Source of the DNA: DASSUW01 sp963774155
GTDB lineage: Bacteria; Actinomycetota; Thermoleophilia; Solirubrobacterales; Solirubrobacteraceae
Assembly: GCA_963774155.1 (NCBI GenBank)
Contig: CAVZDW010000006.1
Coordinates: forward strand, 124,001 to 188,000
DNA: 64,000 nt
Reading direction: 5' to 3'
Part shown: positions 58,950-64,000 of the stretch, piece after piece
Position numbering within the stretch: the stretch's first letter is position 1
How the letters are laid out: each line of letters begins with the position of its first letter
Made by a program: the position numbers and the translations under genes
The notes under the pieces: model-generated
Told to the model about the DNA's origin: nothing
Database searches by the model: none
Seen by the model: only the letters and a program-made list of their open reading frames with translations

Positions 58950-60720
58950 ATGGGAGATTCCACCGCCATGGGTCGGCGCCCGCACGCGCCACGTGGGCTG
59001 AAGGTCAAGAGCGTCGGTCCCGCCGGCGTCACGCTGGCGTGGAAGGAACCGCGGGGCGGCCCTGAGCCGGAGGCGTACCTCGTCTTCCGGGACGGGAAGC
59101 GCATCGCCCGGACCACCCGGCGCTCCTACACCGACCGGCGCGCGAAGCCCGGCCGCCACCGCTACTTCGTGGTGGCGGTCGACGCGAAGGGGCGGCGGGG
59201 CAAGCCCTCCGGACCGCTCCGCGCCCGCATGCCGAAGCGGCCGGCGCCGTTCGCTCCCGCCGCACCGGCCGGGCCCGAGCCTCCGCCGCTCCCGGCGCCC
59301 GACGTCGGCGAGCAGCTCACCGCCGCCATGGTGGACCGGCTGTTCTGGCGCGCCGGCTTCGGCCCGACCGCGGCGCAGCGCGCCGCCTGGACCGGCCGCG
59401 GGCGCATCACGTTCGTCGACTGGCTGCTCGACGCGCCGCTCGCGCACGAGGCCACGAGCACGCCGCCGCTGACCGGCGGCACCGGCAACCAGCCGATCGA
59501 CCCGCTCGCCTCCGAGGACGAGCTGGTCATGGAGTGGCTGGACCGCATGCAGCGCTCGCTGAGCCCGCTGCGCGAGCGGCTGGCGTTCTTCTGGCACCGC
59601 CACTGGGCCGTCAGCCGCGACGACGGCATCCCGGCGGTCTGGCTCATCGCCTACCGCGACCGGCTGCTGCGCTTCGCCAACCCCGCGACGAGCTTCCGCA
59701 CGCTCGCGTACGAGATGACGACGGTCGACGCCGCGATGTCGATGTACCTGAACGGCAACCAGAACGTCCGCGGGCGGCCGAACGAGAACTACGCGCGCGA
59801 GCTGATGGAGCTGTTCTGCCTCGGCCCCAAGGCGCCGGACGGGAGCGACAACTACACGCAGGACGACGTCGCCGGCCTCGCGCGGGCGCTCACCGGCTGG
59901 CGGCTGAACTCGAACGACCAGAGCGCGGACTACGGCAAGGTCACGTTCGCCCCGGGCTCGTTCGAGACCGGCGTCAAGACGTTCCTCGGGCGCACGCTCC
60001 CGGCTCTCGGCCGCGCGGCCAACGCCGCCGACGGGCCCGCCGCCGTCAACGCCGCGCTCGACGCGGTGCTCGGCCACCCGAGCCACAAGCAGTACCTCAT
60101 CCGCAAGCTGTGGGGCGAGTTCATCGCGACGCCGATCCCGGACGGCACGCTCGCCGAGCTCAGCGCGATCTACTCGCCCAACGAGCCGCTGCGGCCGCTC
60201 CTGAAGGCGATCCTCACCCATCCGCTGATCTTCGAGTCGCTCGACGAGCCCAATCTCGTCAAGCCGCCGATCGTGTACCTGGTCGGCATCCTGCGCTCAG
60301 CTCGGCGCCCCGATGAAGGGCAACTACATGACCGGCGCACTCACGAACATGCAGCAGCGCCCGTACCGGCCGCCGAACGTCGCGGGCTGGGAGGGCGGCA
60401 TGTCGTGGCTGAACACCAACACGGTGCAGGGGCGCTTCGACGCCGCGGTGCGCGCCCAGTTCCTCATGTACAGCAACAGCACGAACAGCTATCCGCGGCC
60501 GGCGCTGGTCGAGGTCGCCGGCCCGCCCGGCGAGACGCCCGAGGCGCTGCTCGGGCGGGCGTACGACTCGGTCGGGCGGCCCTGGCTGTCGGCCGGGACG
60601 CGCAGCGCGCTGCTCGCGTACGCCGCGTCGGCGCCCACCGGCACGATCTCGCAGCGGCGGCAGCGCTTCTACACGGTGCAGGCACTGCTGCTCGGCGGCC
60701 CCGACGGACAGGTGATGTGA
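58950..60720 (+). pseudogene. FN3-DUF1800 protein, frameshifted at 60297
   Basis: The N-terminal FN3 module (about 15-95, VKSVGPAGVTLAWKEP, HRYFVVAVDAKGRRG) is followed by a Pro-rich linker and a DUF1800 domain (VDRLFWRAGFGPT, LAFFWHRHWAVS, NYARELMELFCLG). The frame breaks after VGILR and resumes one base later (QLGAPMKGNYMTG, PPNVAGWEGG) to TGA 60720; an extra T at 60297 explains it. Corrected length is about 589. No signal peptide was recognised. It is followed by DUF1501 after 1 nt, the usual pair. ATG 58968 is an alternative start, as a TTGGAA-17-CATATG promoter overlaps the first ATG. Confidence 0.82.
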
Positions 60721-60721
60721 G

Positions 60722-62230
60722 ATGCGCTGCATCGAATGCGAGGAGATCGAGCTCGCCCGCGTCCGTGACGAGCGGCCCGTGCAGACGCTGCCGGTGCCGC
60801 ACGCGGCGCTCGACGGCTTCCCGGCCGGCCGCTCGCCCGCCGACCTCACGCGCCGGCGGCTGCTGCAGTTCGGCGTCGCCGGGCTCGCCTCGGTCTACGG
60901 GCCGAAGGCGCTCGGCTGGGAGTCGATCTGGGAGAGCGTCGCCGCCGAGGCGGCCGCGCCGACCGACAACTGCGTCGTCCTGCTCTACCTCGCGGGCGGC
61001 AACGACGGCCTGAACACGATCGTGCCGAACTCGGCGACCGACTACGCGGCCTACACCGCGGCCCGTCCGGCCATCCATCGCCTGCAGGGCCCGAGCACGC
61101 CCGAGCGCGTCGGCTCCCGTGCGCTGGCCGGCTTCGGCGGCGACTACCTCGCGTTCTCCAACGTGATGGTCTCGACGGCCGGCGGCGGTGACAACGGTGA
61201 CGCGTCGTTCGGCCTCGACACGCTCTACGGCGACGGCACGGGCGGCCCGGGGTCGGACCTCGCCGTCATGCCCGCGGTCGACGCCAAGCAGTACAGCCTG
61301 AGCCACTTCGACAACTCGGACATCTGGTTCAAGGCCAGCAACGACATGAACGTCAAGACCGGCTGGCTGGGGCGCTGGATCGACCGCAACGGCTCGGCGA
61401 CCAACCCGCTGCAGGCGATCTCGATCGACACGGCGGTCTCGAAGTCGATCCGCACGGCGGTGAACCCGGTGTGCGCGATCCCGTCGCTCTCCTCGCTGGG
61501 CTTCTCGATCAACGCGCCGGGCGGCGTCGGCACCGTGGCCCTCAACGCGCAGATGGAGGCGCTCGCGGGGCTCCCCGCGGGGGCCTCGAACGCCTACCTC
61601 GCGCGCACGCGCGGGACGTACGCGGTCGCGGTGGAGACCCACCGGCGCTCCGCCACCGGCCCGGCGTACGTGGCGGGCGCGGGCTACCCGAACACCGGCA
61701 CGCTGTCGACGCGGCTGCGCCTGGCGGCGCACCTGCTGTCGGCCGGTCTCGGCACGCGGGTCATCACGATCCACTGGGGCGGCTTCGACACCCACAGCGG
61801 GCAGATCGCCGGCCAGGACGCCCAGCTGCGCGAGCTCTCGCGGGCGCTCGGCGCGTTCCGGGCCGACCTGCAGGCCCGCGGGATCGAGGACAAGGTCAGC
61901 ACGCTCGTCTTCTCCGAGTTCGGGCGCCGCGTCGCCGAGAACGGCTCGGCGGGCACCGACCACGGCGCCGGCGGCCTGATGATGGCCATGGGCAGCGGCG
62001 TGCGCGGCGGGCTCGCCGCCGAGTGGCCCGGCTGCCGGCCGCAGGACCTCGTGCCGATCAACAACGTCGCGCAGGGCAACCTCAAGGTGCCGACCGACTA
62101 CCGCTCGGTCTACCGCAGCGTGGTCGAGGAGTGGCTCGGCGACGATCCCGACGCCGTGCTGGGCGGGCCGGCGATCGTCCCGCTGGCCCGCGGTGACGGC
62201 GCCGCGGGCCGCACGCTCTTCAAGGCATGA
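60722..62230 (+). CDS. DUF1501-family Tat-exported protein
   Basis: A 502-residue protein. A twin-arginine signal is at about 43-60 (TRRRLLQFGVAGLASV) after a Cys-containing N-terminus (MRCIECEEIE). The DUF1501 sulfatase-like core follows: YLAGGNDGLNTIVP, GRWIDRNGS, THSGQ and VFSEFGRRVAENGS-x-GTDHGAGG near the C-terminus (metal-like Asp/His). DUF1501 and DUF1800 form a widespread but biochemically undescribed pair. The stop overlaps the cupredoxin start by 4 nt. Confidence 0.88.
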   Translation: MRCIECEEIELARVRDERPVQTLPVPHAALDGFPAGRSPADLTRRRLLQFGVAGLASVYGPKALGWESIWESVAAEAAAPTDNCVVLLYLAGGNDGLNTIVPNSATDYAAYTAARPAIHRLQGPSTPERVGSRALAGFGGDYLAFSNVMVSTAGGGDNGDASFGLDTLYGDGTGGPGSDLAVMPAVDAKQYSLSHFDNSDIWFKASNDMNVKTGWLGRWIDRNGSATNPLQAISIDTAVSKSIRTAVNPVCAIPSLSSLGFSINAPGGVGTVALNAQMEALAGLPAGASNAYLARTRGTYAVAVETHRRSATGPAYVAGAGYPNTGTLSTRLRLAAHLLSAGLGTRVITIHWGGFDTHSGQIAGQDAQLRELSRALGAFRADLQARGIEDKVSTLVFSEFGRRVAENGSAGTDHGAGGLMMAMGSGVRGGLAAEWPGCRPQDLVPINNVAQGNLKVPTDYRSVYRSVVEEWLGDDPDAVLGGPAIVPLARGDGAAGRTLFKA

Positions 62231-62697
62231 TCGCGACGCTCCTCGCAGCCATCGCGTTGACGGCCGGGCCGGCCGAGCACAAGAAGGTCGTCCACTGGAG
62301 GTCGCGCCCGGTCGCGTGCCGGCGCTGCAAGCACCGCCTCGGCACGCCGTTCCCGCCGGGCTCCATCCCGGCGCCTGGGCCGACGCCCACGCCGGGTCCG
62401 TCGCTGCCCTCGCGCACGAGCGTCGACCTCACGGACGACGACGAGAACGGCTGGCGCGTGACGCCGGCCTACCGCACGCTGAAGGCCGGGCCGATCGAGT
62501 TCAACGCCACGAACCTCGGCATGGACGACCACGACTTCTCGGTGCGCCGCGGCTCGACCGGGCTTGCCTCCGTCTTCCTGTCACCGGGCGCGAGCGAGAC
62601 CGTGCGGCTGACGCTCGACCCCGGCACCTACCGGCTCTTCTGCTCGCTCCCGACCCACGAGGGGCTCGGGATGAAGGCGGACATCACGGTCCGCTGA
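62227..62697 (+). CDS. Cupredoxin-like blue copper protein
   Basis: A 156-residue secreted protein: signal-like N-terminus (MIATLLAAIALTAGPA), a short basic Cys-containing segment, a Pro/Gly-rich linker (about 42-63), then a cupredoxin fold. The type 1 copper ligands are complete: His102 (DDHDFSV), Cys139, His144 and Met149 in the C-x4-H-x4-M arrangement. It should carry one electron outside the membrane. Coupling to the DUF1501 gene by ATGA suggests a joint role. It converges on folE2. Confidence 0.83.
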   Translation: MIATLLAAIALTAGPAEHKKVVHWRSRPVACRRCKHRLGTPFPPGSIPAPGPTPTPGPSLPSRTSVDLTDDDENGWRVTPAYRTLKAGPIEFNATNLGMDDHDFSVRRGSTGLASVFLSPGASETVRLTLDPGTYRLFCSLPTHEGLGMKADITVR

Positions 62698-62700
62698 GGC

Positions 62701-63687
62701 TCAGGCGCGGCCGTCGATCCACTCGCGCATCGAGAGGTGATGCGGCGAGTGCTCGCCGGTGTCCAGCTCGGTGCGCATCTCGCCCAGCAGGCCGAAGCGC
62801 TCGGCCGTCACGTTGTGCTGGTGGATCGTCTCCAGGTTCTCCTGGCGCGCGGAGACGAAGTGCCGGTCCGTCAGCTCCGGGAAGCCCTCGACCACGCCGC
62901 GCACCATCTCGCGCACGCAGTCCTCGACGAAGCGCGGCCGGCGGTGGGCCTTCTCGACCACGGCGCCCTCGTCGGAGCGCTTCATGAGCTCGTAGATCTC
63001 CGAGGACATCGAGTCCTCGACGATCGCGAGCAGCGCCTCGGCGGCGATGTCGGTGTCGCAGTCCTCCGGGCAGCCGATGTGCAGCGTCCCGAGGCCGCGC
63101 TGGTTGTGCGTGGCCACGGGGACGGCGTTGAAGATGCGCGCGATCTCGTCGTCGGAGAAGCCGTCCGCCTGCAGGCGCTCCCGCGAGCGGCCCTCGACGA
63201 GCTTCTGCGCGCACGGGCACGCGGTCATGCCCTGGGCGCGCACGCCGACCAGGCGGCGCGTGCCCGCCTCGCTGGCCACGGCGACCCCGAGCAGCGAGTA
63301 GATCTCCTGGGTGAGGATGCCGGACTCCGGCGCGGGCTTGTGCTCCGGATAGCGGGCCTCGATGTGCACCTCGGCACGGCGCGCGCCCTGGCGGTCGCGG
63401 ATCTTCTCGGCGATGTGCTGGGCCAGCGTCTCCGCCCGCAGGGCCGACTCGCCGAGCACGACCTCGCCGATCGCGTCGTTGACGACCTCCTCGAAGCGCG
63501 ACATGTGCGCGCCCTTCTGCGTGGGGCCGAGATCGACGAAGCAGTCGAGCCGCGCGGAGTAGAGCTGCTCGGCGCCGTTGGCCTGGATCCGGATGACTTT
63601 CTCGACGTTCGTCACGCCCACGCGCGAGAGCGAGACCTGCAGCGAAGGGACCTGCGCCTGGACGTCTACGAGTGTGATTTCCGACAT
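62701..63687 (-). CDS. folE2: GTP cyclohydrolase I type IB
   Basis: A 328-residue protein with FolE2 motifs: SLSRVGVTNVEKVI, GAHMSRF, GMTACPCAQ (metal-ligand Cys), and THNQRG. It converts GTP to 7,8-dihydroneopterin triphosphate for folate or 7-deazaguanine synthesis and works with metals other than zinc, an advantage in zinc limitation. ATG 63687 is the clean start; the frame runs on to 63957 but without homology. A TACTAG box (63706-63701) is a candidate -10 with a very short leader. Confidence 0.94.
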   Translation of the reverse strand: MSEITLVDVQAQVPSLQVSLSRVGVTNVEKVIRIQANGAEQLYSARLDCFVDLGPTQKGAHMSRFEEVVNDAIGEVVLGESALRAETLAQHIAEKIRDRQGARRAEVHIEARYPEHKPAPESGILTQEIYSLLGVAVASEAGTRRLVGVRAQGMTACPCAQKLVEGRSRERLQADGFSDDEIARIFNAVPVATHNQRGLGTLHIGCPEDCDTDIAAEALLAIVEDSMSSEIYELMKRSDEGAVVEKAHRRPRFVEDCVREMVRGVVEGFPELTDRHFVSARQENLETIHQHNVTAERFGLLGEMRTELDTGEHSPHHLSMREWIDGRA

Positions 63688-63887
63688 CGAGAAGAGAAGG
63701 CTAGTACGCGCGCGCGAGCGGCCTGGATCGAGAAATCCGCCAAATGACCCCCAATCGGACAGGACAGATGCCGTATCGCGTGCTACAAAGCCGTTCTGAG
63801 AGAGGCAACGGACGGCCTTCGTGCCCCGGCCCCATCGCGACCTCTGTCGCGGCGCAGTACCGATAGGTAGCTGGAAGGAGTGATCCC
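63688..63887. other. 200-nt intergenic region between folE2 and the last gene
   Basis: It holds the presumed divergent promoters. Visible: an alternating CG tract near 63704-63716, TACAAA at 63784-63789 as a possible plus-strand -10, and a short hairpin CGCGAC (63836-63841)/GTCGCG (63846-63851) 36 nt before the GTG. No known riboswitch pattern was recognised. Confidence 0.4.
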
Positions 63888-64000
63888 GTGGAGGCGGGGT
63901 GCGCTCGCGTTGTCGTCCCGAAGGATTCGAGGGATTTGGGCACCAAGACCGAAGCACTGCTCGCGAGCGACGTGTCGATTGTCGAGATCGACGAGCTTCG
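63888..64000 (+). CDS. Unidentified protein, N-terminal fragment (runs off window)
   Basis: A GTG codon at 63888, preceded by the strong ribosome site GGAAGGAG (63873-63880), opens a frame with no stop to the window end (37 codons). The visible part starts VEAGCARVVVPKDSRDLGT and is too short to assign. The ribosome site and roughly 100-nt leader downstream of the TACAAA box support a real gene. Confidence 0.45.
   Translation, partial: MEAGCARVVVPKDSRDLGTKTEALLASDVSIVEIDEL

Noticed and set aside
63704..63716. Alternating CG tract as Z-DNA or a regulatory repeat
   Set aside because: Short and expected by chance at this GC content.

Overview
The window is about 64 kb of very GC-rich, densely packed bacterial DNA. 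Reading frames abut or overlap by 1, 4 or 8 nt, several convergent genes overlap at their 3' ends, GTG and TTG starts are common, and regulators and ABC transporters are abundant. These traits, with FolE2, DUF3817, TreXYZ and DUF1800/DUF1501 proteins, suggest an actinobacterium, most likely a soil Thermoleophilia/Solirubrobacterales-like lineage. That assignment is inference from gene content, not a database match. No rRNA, tRNA, CRISPR array, transposase or phage gene was seen.

Layout. 0-2.5 kb: the tail of a TetR regulator, a GNAT acetyltransferase and a two-gene drug/lipid-type ABC exporter. 2.5-13.5 kb: a carbohydrate uptake and catabolism locus. A minus-strand operon (GntR regulator, Gfo/Idh dehydrogenase, bicupin, ROK protein) diverges from a plus-strand operon (lipoprotein binding protein, two permeases, AraC regulator, PhyH dioxygenase, MalK-type ATPase, frameshifted GH1 beta-glucosidase). 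13.5-23 kb: glgB and the maltodextrin-to-trehalose genes treZ (frameshifted), treX and treY, interrupted by an antisense fibronectin-type surface protein. 23-33.5 kb: mixed genes, including a frameshifted BBE-type FAD oxidase, a TPR-LuxR regulator, a family 4 glycosyltransferase, a YrdC-like protein, a DsbA-like protein, a helicase, an Lrp regulator and three very small proteins. 33.5-46.5 kb: SIS isomerase plus NagA, a GAF-GGDEF protein with a degenerate GGDEF motif, FAH hydrolase, ClpP, a response regulator with Glu at the phosphoacceptor position, LacI with GH97, a penicillin/AHL-acylase-like enzyme coupled to an RhtA-type exporter, and pgsA. 46.4-58.9 kb: a divergent regulon. A Glu-type Rieske oxygenase, two BetI-like TetR regulators and a PotDBCA-type importer lie on the minus strand; two FAD oxidoreductases, an acyl-CoA dehydrogenase and an NDP-forming acyl-CoA synthetase lie on the plus strand. 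All appear to start from one symmetric bidirectional promoter. 58.9-64 kb: DUF1800 (frameshifted) with DUF1501 and a cupredoxin, then folE2 and the start of an unidentified gene.

The most unusual features are: (1) two copies (about 150 nt) of a branched, structure-conserved element, at 15748-15893 and 38062-38214, each filling the gap between convergent genes, with a 14-nt fragment at 13525-13538; (2) the Rieske/FAD/BetI/Pot regulon, whose sequence features point to uptake and C-N cleavage of a quaternary or polyamine-like compound; (3) an 18-bp perfect inverted repeat inside the disrupted acyl-CoA synthetase gene; and (4) five reading frames broken by net +1 shifts, all in the same direction, which looks more like a systematic sequence error than independent gene decay.
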